Shown here: piece by piece, positions 41,958 to 53,455 of the stretch
How the letters are laid out: each line of letters opens with the position of its first letter
How positions within the stretch are numbered: the stretch's first letter is position 1
Source: Hibiscus mutabilis
Lineage: Eukaryota > Streptophyta > Magnoliopsida > Malvales > Malvaceae
Length of the DNA: 64,000 bases
NCBI GenBank assembly: GCA_019671005.1
Contig: CM033728.1
Location: 23,573,099-23,637,098 of the forward strand
Reading direction: 5' to 3'
Notes under the pieces: generated by a model
What the model was told of the DNA's origin: nothing
Databases searched by the model: none
The model's input: the letters and a program-made list of their open reading frames with translations, nothing else
Program-made: the position numbers and the translations under genes

Positions 41958-44526
41958 TGATACATGCATATGCATAGGAGGACTAGAACGATGCATTGAA
42001 GACAAGAACTTGAAATCGTTTCACATGTCTGATCTTTTTCCCTTTAATACTTTAGATTCGAGGACAAATCCTTTTGAGGAAGGTGGGGATGATACATGCA
42101 TGAGCATGGTCAAATTACTCATATTATACAAGAAGTTGAAGTAGTTCAATGAAAACAACAAGGTCCAAAATGATCCATGCTTAGGAGGTGTGAAGAGATG
42201 CATTTTAGATAAGAAACTAAACTGTTTTGCAAAGCTGGAGCATCAGCCGACTTGAGACAAATTCTCGGATGGGATCCAGGCATTTGTAGATCGAGTTGTC
42301 TTCTAAAAATTGACCGTCATTCAGTTACCTTTCCAACGCATCTTGAAACGCGTCAATCGGACATCGAAAGCTCAAGATACGTTCATTTTACTGAAGATTG
42401 TGCAAGCAGAAAATTGGATACGGGTTTAACTACGGGATTTTGTAAATTCAGCCCAAAAGCTAATTTATAAAACTTTTGGACGGATTAGACTTAGCCCAAC
42501 CTAATTATTAACATTTAAATTATGTTTTTAGGGTTTTATATACTTTAGGAACAAGCCACCCTCCTCTTAAGCCATTAGATCAAGTCCAATTTAATGGACC
42601 ATATTTCTTTGTTTATTTTATTCATTCTTAGCTTTAGGTTAAAGCCATCCTTCATCTATAAAAGGATGATTCTTTCTTCTTTGTTTGACAGATTTTCATT
42701 AATTAATAAAAATTTCTCTTTTGATATTTTAGTATTCTTTGAATACGTATTTGCAAGTGTCTGGTAAACTTATCTAGAAGTCATCTTCAACGTTTCAACC
42801 GGGTTGATTGTTGCTGATCTTCACACCTTGGGTTGCCTATCTTATTGCAGGTAGGAAGGTTAGTTTTAAGCCGTATCATGGAGGTTGCCTAGCTAATTGC
42901 AGCTAGGAGGGTTTAGCGGGCAAATTCCTCAATTCCACAAGCCATTGTCATCTTCTACAAACAACCACCAATGCCATTGTCATTCAATTCAAACCTGAAA
43001 TTTTTATATTTGAATTCTCTATCCTTTTACTTATCTTTATTAGTCTTTTATAGTTTTTCCTTCTTATCCATCATCTAATTAACCATCTCCACTTTGTTTC
43101 TTTGATTTTTGCATCTTAAGTTCAGAATTTTCAAGAAAAGCCTAACTAGTTTCCCTTGAAATTCAAGAAAACTGCTGATACGAAAGCCATGATCCAAGAA
43201 TTACCTCAAAATCTAGGAACCCTCTAGATCGCAATTAATCTAGAAAACTCACTAATACGATCCAAGAAAACTCAAACTCCAAGTTCAGCAAACTGATAAT
43301 GAAGCATGATCTTGAAGTAGAAAACGAGATACGATGAATATGAAGGTGGCGGCGTTGGATAGATTTGTCCTTGGCACCCTCCTAGTCGCAATTGAATAGG
43401 CAAAGACCTGCAAATGGCACGAATCTCTCTGAAGAATGGATGATGACGAGATAGATGCTGTAGGATATTTTGTCCTCAGCACCCTCTTGATTGCAATAAA
43501 TCAAGAAAGCAACCTTAAGCGGCTCTAACCCAGCCTCCTAAACGCGATTACCAAGGCAAACAAGAGTGTGAATATGATCTCCCTCACAAGAACTTGAAGA
43601 ACTTATGTTGAAGAAAACTTCTAATACGAAAAATAATTAAGGTGAATCCATCAACCTTGCAAAAAAAATGGCCCATGGCCAAAGGTTTTTTTGTAACTCA
43701 AAATTTCATGATGTTCTTCTTATTAATGAAGCAAATATGCCTTTAAATAGGCTACAGATGAAGAGTTCAACTTAAATTGGGAAAAGTAAAAATAATAATA
43801 AAATAAATAAACATATTTTATCTAACATAAAATACTAATAAATAAATAACAAATCTAATCCTAAATCATCTAAATATCTTCATAAAGAATCCTAGATTAA
43901 ATTTAAGTAAAATAACCAATAAAATTATTGAAAATTCGTAATAAATAATAATTCCCGTAATAAATTCATATAGAGATTTCTGCTCGCATAGTTTTCACTA
44001 AAACAGTCATAACTTGAGCTCCTGTTGTTGGATTGATGCATTTAAAGATGCGTTGGAAAGCTAAGAGATAGACAAATATGTTTGAAGAAGACATGTAGAC
44101 CCAGAAGTGCCCGGATCCCATCCGAAAATTTGATGCAAGTCGGCTGAAATTCCAAACTTATAAACAACTTCAACTCTTTGGCTACAATGAATCGTTTTAG
44201 CCCTCCCATACATGTATCATTCTTCCCCTATTGAAAATGATTCGTCCCGAATCTTAAGAGTTGTTGATCACAACCTTAAAGTCTCTTGAGATGTCTCTAG
44301 GAATGAAATATTAAAACTAGGATCTATATAGAGAATTAGATTTTTTTCTCAACTACTAAAAACAGTAAAAGATAATTGTTTTAAACACCTAAACCAAGGC
44401 TCTGATTACCAATTGATATGGAAACCATGATCCAAGAATTACCTTGATTGATCGAGTCTAGCACATATGATTGCTTTCGAGAAACCTGATTCATGATTCC
44501 ACATCCACGACAAGCACTCCTTATCA
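41958..44526 (+). mobile_element. Family 2 LTR insertion with a nested inverted remnant
   Basis: Flanked by TTTGT (41953-41957 and 44527-44531). From the left: an LTR start (TGATACATGCATATGC), about 120 bp, a polypurine tract (GAGGAAGGTGGGGA), a second LTR start at 42090, and then the family 2 LTR to about 43173. An inverted (minus) family 2-like remnant occupies about 43174-44430, and the plus-strand LTR end resumes at about 44431, ending CTCCTTATCA. Hairpins are at 42836-42855 and 42888-42907; a TATA box (CTATAAAAGGATG) is near 42656-42668. Both outer ends are LTR ends, so this is a solo LTR with extended 5' boundary. Confidence 0.75.
43174..44430 (-). mobile_element. Inverted family 2-like LTR remnant
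   Basis: An LTR on the minus strand spans 43174-44220 (plus-strand end CATACATGTATCA), followed by a polypurine-tract complement (TTCTTCCCC), only about 180 bp of internal sequence, and a primer-site-like CTCTGATTACCAAT near 44399-44412. The word CCATGATCCAAGAATTACCT occurs at both ends (about 43188 and 44427). Three hairpins of the family type occur at 43381-43400, 43486-43505 and 43537-43556. No coding sequence. Confidence 0.6.
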
Positions 44527-45041
44527 TTTGTAATCAACTCATTCTCAACTTTCTTTGACTATATTTTATCCTTTGTGAGGAACTTGTTCTTTTAAGAACT
44601 TTATCGACTTATCAAGCTTTGCTTGTGGCGTCTCCTATTCTTCCATCCTATACTTTGTGTTCTTGGTTTATATAACCAAAGGGTCCAAGTCCTAACTACC
44701 ACCCTCAAAGTCATTCACCTAAGAAACAAGATTATACTTTTTAGTATAGTTTATTTCTTTGAATCCTTTGAATACTACCATCCCTTTTCATTCCATTTCA
44801 CCATCCTTTCTTTCCATTTCCATTTTCCTGTCCAAACCTACCCTAAACACTTAACCATTTCATCCTTTCACCCATTTCCTTACACACCATGCATTAAACA
44901 CTTTCGCACCCTAAACTATCATCATCTTTCCATCATTTCATCATCTTAAAGTATTCGGATTACAAGGCTTACTTGCATTCATGGTCGGGAACAATCAAGC
45001 TTCTCTCAGCAACATCAATTGGAGAATTGGAGCGCATCATA

Positions 45042-45054
45042 TGGTAATTAGAGC
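45042..45054 (+). other. Primer binding site of element I
   Basis: TGGTAATTAGAGC two bases after the LTR1a end; the copy after LTR1b reads TGGTAATCAGAGC (48974-48986). It resembles the methionine-tRNA site TGGTATCAGAGC with one inserted A. Confidence 0.65.
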
Positions 45055-45730
45055 CCTGGAAGAATCAAGTAAGCCCCTATCTTTTGTGGTTTCATTTTTG
45101 TGATAAAAAATAAAGATACAAAAAAAGAAAAATTAGAATTCCTTTTCATCTTTCTTAATGAATTCAAATTAGTATAAAAAAAGAAAAAAAAGGAAAATAT
45201 ATAGTGAAACACAAAGGTGGGAAGGCAAAGCAAAGCAAACAAACAACAAGCTCGAAGAAGTCATCAATATTGATTGTTTCTCGATCGAGTTATAATTGAG
45301 TTTTGTGGTACGTTTGTTTTTACTTTCTTCTATTTCATTTATATTCTTCTTATAACCTACCTTTTTCATTTTTCTTTCCATTCCTTATTCCTTTCTTTTT
45401 CTAGCCTAACCTTATTTGCAGCCCAAATGCCATGTAGTTTAAAGTTTTGACAGGTTTTGAGTAAAGTTCTTTCAAGAACTTGCGATGAGAGAATCGAGCG
45501 GTAAAAGGCAAGAGAGTGGTGAGTTCAGAAGGGGAAGTAAAAGCCTAATTCCCAAGAGTGAAACACGAGTGCTGAGTGATTGAGTGACATCTACTTTTCC
45601 TTGGAGTGACTGAGAGGTTTCTTTATTTGGCGAGGTTTTAGTTATTACTTCCTTTATTGTCTTTACTAACCATTTCATAACATTCTGAATCTTCAAACTG
45701 AGAAGGAAGACAACAACCCCCAAACCTCCA
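45055..45730 (+). other. Leader region of element I
   Basis: Noncoding, A/T-rich, with an A-rich run at 45100-45210. The corresponding stretch after LTR1b is 48987-49640. Frames on the minus strand here are by-products of base composition. Confidence 0.6.
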
Positions 45731-46860
45731 ATGATTCAAAGAAATACAAAGACTATTACGTGCCGAGCTTGAACCATTCATGAGAGAATGGATCGATTGG
45801 AGGAATCACAAGGCAATGTTCGAGGCGTTAAAAGACAACATCAACAACCCAACGAGTTTGTTGATGATAATGAGGAGGAAGAGGTTGAGCAGGCATCACA
45901 GAGAACTGCTCCAAGATATCGAGGAGGGCGTGCCAAAATTGATGACAACCTCAACAACATTTGAGTTACAATTCCACCTTTTCAAGGCAAAACCAATCTA
46001 GAGGCATATCTAGATTGGGAGAGAAAAGTGGAGCATATTTTTGAATGCCACAACTATTCAGAGCAGAAGAAGGTTCGATTAGCCGCCATGGAGTTCACTG
46101 ACTACGCTTTGGTGTGGTGGGATCAATTGACAAGCACAAGAAGATGCAATGGTGAAAGACCAATTAGCACTTGGCATGAAATGAAAGGTACATGAGAAGA
46201 ATATTCATATCTATTCATTATCATCGTGATTTGTTTCAAAAGTTGCAGTCTTAAGCAAGGCAACTAGAGTGTAAAAGATTATTACAAAGAGATGGAGGTT
46301 ACAGTGATTCGAGCCAACGCTGATGAGGATAGAGAAGCAACCATGGCCAGATTCTTAGCAGGATTCAATAGAAAAATTGCCGATGTGGTGGAGTTGCAAC
46401 ACTACATTGAGATTGATGAGATGGTGGCCATGAAGGTTGAGTGGCAATAATGGAGGAAGGTCACTGCAAGGGCTACTAATACCATTGCCCTAAAGTGGAA
46501 CCAAGCCAACACCTAGAAGGCTACACATTTACAGATCTGAGAACCAACGGAGACTCCAAAACCCAAACCAGTCGTGGTGGAAACGGGCCAAGGCAAGCAA
46601 GTGGAGAATAAGGAATGCACCAGTGATATTAAATGCTTCAAGTGTTTGGGATGGGGCCATATAGCTAATCAATGTCTAAATTGTAATACTATGTTACTTT
46701 TGGATAATGGTGATGTCACATCAGACCATGAAGATAAAGTTCAGGAGAAATTTGAGTATGAGGAAAAAGAAATTGAACCGACTATTGATGAAGAACTTCT
46801 AGTGGTTAAACAGCTTCTAAACGCACAAATGGCCAAGGAAGAACAACAACGAGAGAATAT
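45731..46860 (+). pseudogene. Gag of family 1 element I
   Basis: Plus strand, many stops. Recognisable in order: an N-terminal acidic segment; IPPFQGKTNLEAYLDWERKVEHIF (about 45975-46045); AAMEFTDYALVWWDQL; DYYKEMEVTVIRANADEDREATMARFLAGFN (about 46280-46370); then the knuckle CFKCLGWGHIANQC (about 46635-46676). This is the retrotrans_gag domain plus CCHC zinc knuckle, which forms particles and packages RNA. At least five in-frame stops and a frame change near 46190 show decay. The longest clean piece is 46574-46996, which runs on into the protease. Confidence 0.85.
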
Positions 46861-47430
46861 ATTTCACACGCGTTGCCATGTGAACATAAAGGTTTGTTTC
46901 ATGATCATTGATGGTGGAAGTTGCACGAACGTGGCAAGTACAATCATGGTGGAAAAATTGGGTTTGAAAACGTTGAAACATCCTACACCGTATTAGCTTC
47001 AATGGTTGAATGATGGAGGCAAATAAAAACTCACCAAATAGGTTCTAAATCCCTTCTCAATTTGCAATTATAAAGATACAGTTATGTGAAATGTTGTACC
47101 GATGCATGCCAGTCATATACTCATTGGAAGGCCGTGGCAATATGACGAGAGGACCATTCATGATTGCTTCACCAATCGCTACTCTTTCAAGCACAGAGGA
47201 AAGAAGGTTGTTCTTGCACCATTAACGCCAAAACAAGTGCAAAATGACCAGAATTTGATGAAAAATAGCATAGAAGCTTGGAAGAACGAACGAGCCAAAA
47301 ACAAACCAAAGGAGGAGGACCCAAAGAAGACTAGTGCATACACTGGCAAAGAGATGATTAGGGAATGTCTCTTGACACGCCTTATGATCGAGGCTGATTT
47401 TTTTAACACCCCACAAGAATTTTCCTTTTC
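46861..47430 (+). pseudogene. Protease region of element I
   Basis: FHTRCHVNIKVCFMIIDGGSCTNVAS (46862-46940) is the plant gypsy aspartic protease, with the catalytic Asp in IIDGGS. After a TAG at about 46995 come further stops, then MHASHILIGRPWQYDER (from 47102), the usual end of the protease domain, and YSFKHRGKKVVLAPLTPKQ. The frame stays open through to 47566. Just beyond FVVQD, where relatives enter the reverse transcriptase, the sequence instead jumps to the polyprotein tail. Confidence 0.85.
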
Positions 47431-47569
47431 TTTTGTTGTGCAGGATCATGGACCTAAAGGCAAACCGCGAAGAGAAGCAAACATGGATTCGATTGTCCCA
47501 ATAGCAAAGGATTTTCCAAATATAAGAAGCTTCAATTTGAGGATAAATCACTTTAAAGAAGGGGGATGA
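47431..47569 (+). pseudogene. Polyprotein C-terminal tail joined to protease (RT-integrase deleted)
   Basis: The open frame from 47102 continues as DHGPKGKPRRE and ends SFNLRINHFKEGG, a form of the C-terminal signature found just before the polypurine tract in gypsy elements. GAAGGGGGA then abuts LTR1b. All of RT, RNase H and integrase (normally about 2.5-3 kb) is missing, yet the frame is open across the junction. Confidence 0.7.
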
Positions 47570-48971
47570 TGCGATCCTGTTTCACACAATACTCATTTTC
47601 ACTATACTTTCAACTACCATGATGAAAGTCAAGGGAGATTTTACTTACTTTTTAACATTATTCTTAGTTATATAATTTTGATGCTACTAGTTATGCATGC
47701 ACATATAGTTATCATCTATGTTTGCATTTCATTTATGTTTGACATCATGCTTAGTGTTTTAGGGTACCGTAACATCTTTCCATACGTTATACCTTACACT
47801 TTGCACATTAAATAATGTCTTCATGCATGCATATTAAGTATAACCACATCTTTACTTTAAGCTCAATATTACTTTATAAGTATTCATTATGTGTTTTCTT
47901 TTTCTTATTCTTAGGACTTATCAACCACACACAAAGGGGAGGATTGAAGGGATGCTCACCTAAAGCTCATTCAGCTCAATTCAAGATCAAAACCAGCTCA
48001 TGCAATTCAGTTCAAGCTTACATAAGCACATTCATCTCCAAACAAGCTTGAGATAGCTCAAGGACACTTAATGACAAGCTCACTTAGCTAATGACAGCTT
48101 GTAGCAACTTAATTCAGCTCAGACACTAAGTGAAGCTCACTCAGCTAGCTAGCTCAGCTCAAGCCAGCTCACTCCTAGCTCGATCAGCTCAACTCAGCTC
48201 AAGCTACCACCTTTAGCTCAACACTCGAAGGGAACGAACCCTCCCAAGAGACATGACTGGCCACCTTGGAGGGAACATGAGTTTGGGCACCAAAAACTTG
48301 GAGGGAAATGCATGGAGGGAGGCACCATTCAACCTAATAGTTGCTTGGCTACTGGAGGGATTCACGATCGGCTTTTGGAGGGAAACTTCTCCCTAGCCGA
48401 ATACACATGGCCATTCGGCCACACCCCTATGTAAACTATAAATGAGGCCATTTGGCCACCCTTGTAACACACAACTCTTTCATCTGAATACAAATTACTT
48501 TGTAAGGTTTTCTCCCAAACTTGTTCTTTTTAGAACTTTATCGACTTATCAAGCTTTGCTTGTGGCGTCTCCTATCCTTCCATTTTGATACTTCGGGTTC
48601 TTTGTTCATATAACCAACGGGTCCAAGTCCTATCTACCACCCTCAAAGTCATTCTCTTAAGAAATGGGATTATACTTTTTAGTATAGTTTCTTTCTTTGA
48701 ATCCTTTGAATACTATCACCCTTTTCCATTCCATTTAACCATCTTTCTTTTCCATTTCACCCACCATATCCAAACCTACCCTACACTTAAACGTTTCCCT
48801 CATTTTCATCCAATTCCTTAACACCACGCAACATAGCTTATGCACCCAACAATTCATCATCTTTCCTTTATGTCATCTCCAAAGCATTCAGATTACAAGG
48901 CTTACTTGCATTCACGGTCGGGAAAAATCAAAGCTTTTCTCAACAACATCAATTGGAGAGTTAGAGTGTCA
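47567..48971 (+). repeat. LTR1b, intact family 1 LTR
   Basis: 1405 bp, TGATGCGATCCTG to GAGTGTCA. AGCTCA-rich U3 at about 47950-48230, TATA box (CTATAAATGAGG) near 48437-48448, and a conserved downstream segment with CTTTATCGACTTATCAAGC. It is 3' LTR of element I and 5' LTR for the chimeric internal region that follows. Confidence 0.9.
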
Positions 48972-50245
48972 TATGGTAATCAGAGCTTTTGGAAGAATTA
49001 AGTAAGCCCCTATCTTTTGTGATTTCATTTTTGTGATAAAAAAATAAAGTACAAAAAAGATCAAAATTAGAATTCCTTCTTCATACATATAAGGAATTTG
49101 AAATAAAAACAAAAAAGAACTTCTCAAACACAATGGTGGTGAAGGCAAAGCAAAGCAAACACAAAACAAAGGCAAACAAGCAAACAAATAAAGAAATACA
49201 TCAAGATTGATTATTTCTTGATTGAGTTGTAAGTGATTTTTTGTGGTATTTTTGTTTTATCTTCTTCTATTTCATTTCATTTATATTCTTCTTACAACCT
49301 TACCTTTTGATTTTCTTTCCATTCCTTTTTCATTTCCTTTACTCCTTTCTTTTTCTAGCCTAAACTTATTTGCAGCCTAAATGCAATGTAGTTTAAAGGT
49401 TTGATAGGTTTTGAGTAAGTTCTTTCAAGAACTTGTGACGAGAGAATCGAGCGGTAAAAGGCACGAGAGTTGTGAGCATAAAAGGGGAAGTAAAAACCTA
49501 ATTCCCAAGAGTGAATCACAAATTTTGAGTGATTGAGTGACATCTAACTTTGCTTGGAGGGACCGTGAGGCTTTTGTGTGTGTTTGGTGAGGTTTAATTT
49601 ATTTTTGTTTTCTTTCTAACAATGTCACCAGTTTCTTGTGATCTTCCATCCACTTCAGGATAGGTTCCCGTTGTCAAAAAGACCTTAAACATTCAATCAA
49701 TGGAAGACGACCAGCGTGAGAACATCTTTCATACTCGTTGCCATGTAAATTGTAAAATGTGTAGTGTGATCATTGATGGAGAAAGTTGCACGAATGTAGC
49801 CAAGACCTTAATGATTGAAAAGCTTGGTTTGCAGACTTCCAAACACCTGAATCCCTACAAGCTTCAATAGCTAAATGATGGGGGAGAATTGAAGGTCACA
49901 AAGCAAGTTTGAGTTCCATTCACCATTGGAAGATACAAAGATGAAGTGTTATGCGATGTGGTTCACATGAATGCGAGTCACTTGTTATTATGCCGTCCAT
50001 GGCAATTCGACAAAAGGCAACCCATGATTTTGAGATCAATGGCATCACCACCACCACCACCACTATCTAGAAACGGAGTGAAGAAGGATCAAGCCCCATT
50101 GAAAAAGAGCCAAGGGCAAGGAAGTTTAGAGATGTCCCCAAGGCGACAAGTGCATTCATGCATGGAAGATTATTAAAGCCAACTTTTTGATCCAATGCCC
50201 TACAACGTGGGGAGATTCATGCAACACCAAAGGGAGTTCATGCAA
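48972..50245 (+). pseudogene. Chimeric, deleted internal region (element II)
   Basis: 48974-49640 is family 1 leader with primer site. Near 49660-49690 it switches to a family 3-type protease fragment: ENIFHTRCHVNCKMCSVIIDGESCTNVA, then MNASHLLLCRPWQFDKR (to about 50010). It then jumps to the pol tail, with a CACCACCACC run (50047-50065) and a tail containing HAWKII, as in element III at 56060. RT, RNase H and integrase are absent. One stop follows YKLQ (about 49869). It shows recombination between families plus an internal deletion. Confidence 0.75.
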
Positions 50246-51240
50246 TGTGTTGCATGTTTATTTTTGACACATATGTTCCATTTTATTATTATTATTTTAG
50301 TGTGTTCATGTTTTCATTTTGTAACACACAACTTTGTTTATTTTACCATCATTAGAGTTTTGAATCATATAATATATATTTATTACATTTAGCATGCATC
50401 ATATTGCATTGTTTATTTCTAATCATATTTTTCATATTTTGGTTTGTTATGCAAAAGGGCAATGAATAGACACATCACTAGGGAATTATGACTATTGGAG
50501 AGGTTCTTTCTTTGGCTTTTGAATACTTTTTACGTTCATTTGGATTTTGACCATCCTTTCTTACCATTCATTGGAAATTGACATGCTACCTAATGATTTA
50601 ACGACAATTCTTTTCAATCATTTCCATGTGACCACGCTTAACGCATACACATGAAAATTAACATCTTTCCTTATGATTACATTGGGCAGCAAAGGCACAC
50701 ATTTCAAGGTTTCTTTTTTTAATTCATTATCCCTTCACACCACCCTAGGAATGTTAGCTGATCACTTTATTTTGTAAAGCCTATAAATAGATGCTGATAT
50801 TTTAATTGTAAGGCACACTTGGATTTCAGAAAGAATAAGAGTTTTAGCTCTTTCGTTCTTTTGAGAACTTTATCGATCCTTCAATTTCTACTTGCTGAAT
50901 CAAACCTTGATATCTTTGGTTCCTAGTTCTACTTAACTAGTGGGTCAAGATCCTTATTTTTTTAGAAACTGTTATAGAGTTTGGGTAACACTTTTTAGTA
51001 TTGGTTCAATTATCAAGTCCTAAATTACTTTCCATCTTCCATCATCCAATTCTACCACCACCATTGATCACATTAACCATCCAAAATCTAGAATCTTTAT
51101 TCTCATCATTTTTTATATCATTACACACCATCATCTTTTAAACCATCCGAAAACCGTTGCAAGTCTTACAACACAAAGTTACTTCATTTATAATCGGGCA
51201 AATCAAGCATCTCAGTAAATTCCAAGACGAGATCACATCA
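50246..51240 (+). repeat. LTR3a, 5' LTR of element III
   Basis: 995 bp, TGTGTTGCATG to GATCACATCA. TATA box CTATAAATAGATG near 50780-50792. The downstream part (ACTTTATCGATCCTTCAA) resembles family 1, while U3 does not and lacks AGCTCA repeats. A primer-site relic AGGTATTATAGC follows at 51242-51253. Confidence 0.85.
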
Positions 51241-51647
51241 GAGGTATTATAGCTTAGGCTAAATCAAGTAAGCCTTTGTGTTTTGCTGTTAAAAAAAGAG
51301 AAAAAAAGAATTATCGAGAAAAAAAAGAAAAAAAAAGATATTAAAAAAGAAAGAAAATCGATAGCAAGGGTTGATACATTTTTTCCTTGTTTCAGAATTG
51401 TTATTTCTTTGTTTTAATATTCTAATTTTGAATCGTAAGCCTTTTCTTCTAGGCCTACCTTATACACCATATCTTTCCAAACCTTAACATTTATTTTGCA
51501 GCCAATTCAGCAAGTATTTTGAGTAAGTTTGATTCAAGAACTTTTGAGATAAAAAGAGTGGTAAAAGGAACGAGAGAGTGAGTACATCTAAGGTTAAAAA
51601 CCGAAGAGAACGAGTACTTTTTTTTCTTTTGGAGTGAATAGGGAGCC
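51241..51647 (+). other. Leader region of element III
   Basis: Noncoding, with A-rich runs at 51285-51360. Nothing else recognised. Confidence 0.6.
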
Positions 51648-52740
51648 ATGAACGCAGATAAGAATATAGGGGAGTCTAATGAAGGGCAAACAACAGGAAT
51701 CTCGAGACTACAGTTTCAAGCACTTGTTCGAGAATTGGGATAACTTATGGATCAAAAACTCGAGTCTATATATGAGCAGATTGACAACCTTGAAGAGAAA
51801 ATCTGTGTGAGCCCCAACTATTCTAGCGCAAGGTAACCCAGGACAAGACGTCCAAGAAGAGGAAATTGAGTAGATTGCGGACGACAACGAACGATCCGCC
51901 GTTGTACAAAACCAACACCCACAACAGAGGAATCAAGAAAGGTTTGATGATAACCTTGCAAATATAAAGATGAACAATCCGCCATTTCAAGGGAAAACAG
52001 ATCTGGAGGCTTATCTTGAGTGAGAGCAGAAGATTAAACACATCTTCGATTGTCACAATTACTCCGAGTAAAAGAAGGTAAAAATAGCATCCATTGAATT
52101 CGCTAATTATGCAATAGTTTAGTGGAATACATTCAGTGTCCACGTAGGAGAAAATGAAAGGCATAATAAGGAAGAGATTTATACCAACCTACTATCATCG
52201 AGAATTAATGCGGAAACTCCAAAACCTCAAACAATGCAACATGAGTGTGGAAGATTATTTTAAAGAGATGGAGATGGAAATGATACGAGCAAATAGAGAG
52301 GAAGACACTAAATCTACCATGGCAAGGTTCATTTCGGGTCTAAATCAAGACATAGCCGACACTGTGGATTTGTAATACTATGTCTACTAGAAGAATTGGT
52401 TCACTTGGCTATGATGGTGGAACAACAATTTAAACGTAAAGGTACATCCCAAAACAACTCTTCTACTTCTAAATAGAGTCAGAATTCTAAATAGGGATAG
52501 ATTGCTCCAAAAGCACCATACAAACCAAATTAGTTCAAGGAAAACATTGGGACTTCAAAACCCAACAAGACTATTGATGAGAAAAAAAGAAAGCCACAAG
52601 CTACACCAAATCGATCCAGGGATATCCAATGCTTCAAATGTCTTAGAAGGGGACATGTAGCTAGTCAGTGCCCAAATAGACATACTATGGTGATTCGAGG
52701 AACTGGCGAGAATGAATCTGAATCAAAAAAAAGAAGTTGA
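51648..52740 (+). pseudogene. Gag of family 3 element III
   Basis: The likely start is MNADKNIGESNEGQTTG at 51648. A stop follows RELG at about 51739. Then come NPPFQGKTDLEAYLE (about 51977), the segment RRFIPTYYHRELMRKLQNL and MSVEDYFKEMEMEMIRANREED (52154-52320), and the CCHC knuckle CFKCLRRGHVASQC (52630-52671). Numerous stops (for example after TVDL at 52375) and a frame change near 52140 break it. It is the retrotrans_gag type, clearly related to element I Gag. Confidence 0.85.
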
Positions 52741-53455
52741 TGCTATAAGTGAATATGATGAAGACTTAGACCCTCCTGCTGAAGGAGAAGTGCTCGTTGT
52801 GAAGAGGAGTCTAAATACACAAATGGTGCAAGGCGACCAGCAATGAGAGAATATCTTTCATACAACTGCCATATCAATAGGAAGGTATGTTTTGTGATTA
52901 TCAATGGAGGAAGTTGTACTAATGTTGCCAACACTTTAATGGTGGACAGAATTGGATTGGTGACAACAAAACACCCACACCCATATAAGCTTCAATGGCT
53001 TAATGATGGTGGGGGATTGAAGGTGACCAAGCAAGTACTCTTACGATTTTCCATCAGTAGATACAAGGACGAGGTCCTATGTGATGTTGTACCCATGCAT
53101 GCTAGCCACTTACATTTAGGGAGGCCTTGGCAGTTTGATTGAAGAGTGAATCATGACGGATATAGCAATCAATACTCATTCACTTTTAAAGGAAGAAAGA
53201 ACATGCTAATCCCCTTATCACCGCAGAAAGTACACGATGATCAATTGCATTTGAAAAAGAGTTTTCAAGGCTTAAAAGAAAAAGAAACAAAAAATGAGAG
53301 GAAAAATGAGCGAGATAATGAGATAAAAATAGTAAGTACTAGTAAAAGCGGGAAGGGAAATAGTGAAATTGAAAGTGGTGGAGAAAAGCTTAATGAGCTC
53401 GATGCAAACACTTCTTATGCTTTTGTAAAAGGAGAATTTTTTGAACACTAACGAA
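52741..53455 (+). pseudogene. Protease region of element III
   Basis: CHINRKVCFVIINGGSCTNVAN: the catalytic Asp of IIDGGS is Asn here. The domain continues through HPYKLQWLNDGGGLKVTKQV and ends HASHLHLGRPWQFD, where a TGA (53141) replaces the next codon. A Lys/Glu-rich linker (KEKETKNERKNERDNE, about 53274-53320) leads towards RT; this frame closes at 53451, overlapping the RT frame (from 53441) by a shift. The linker is likely a flexible cleavage region in the polyprotein. Confidence 0.85.

Larger units (their letters stand above)
39163..45039 (+). repeat. LTR1a, 5' LTR of family 1 element I, broken by two insertions
   Basis: Three pieces, 39163-39278, 41188-41957 and 44532-45039, together about 1394 bp, align in order with the uninterrupted LTR1b (47567-48971, 1405 bp). 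It starts TGATGCGATCCTG and ends GCGCATCA. The gaps are a 1904-bp insertion with TATAA duplication and a 2569-bp insertion with TTTGT duplication. The AGCTCA-rich stretch is at 41465-41710 and a TATA box (CTATATATAGG) near 41926-41937. Frames 41327-41608, 41744-41977 and 44623-44949 lie within LTR sequence and are not genes. Confidence 0.9.

Noticed and set aside
44623..44949. 108-codon plus-strand frame, similar ones at 48585-48821 and 57429-57725
   Set aside because: All fall in the T/C-rich downstream part of family 1 LTRs and are only partly shared between copies.
47431..47569. Possible novel accessory domain in the 155-codon frame of element I
   Set aside because: The ending is the known Pol C-terminal signature next to the polypurine tract; the frame is best explained by deletion of RT to integrase.
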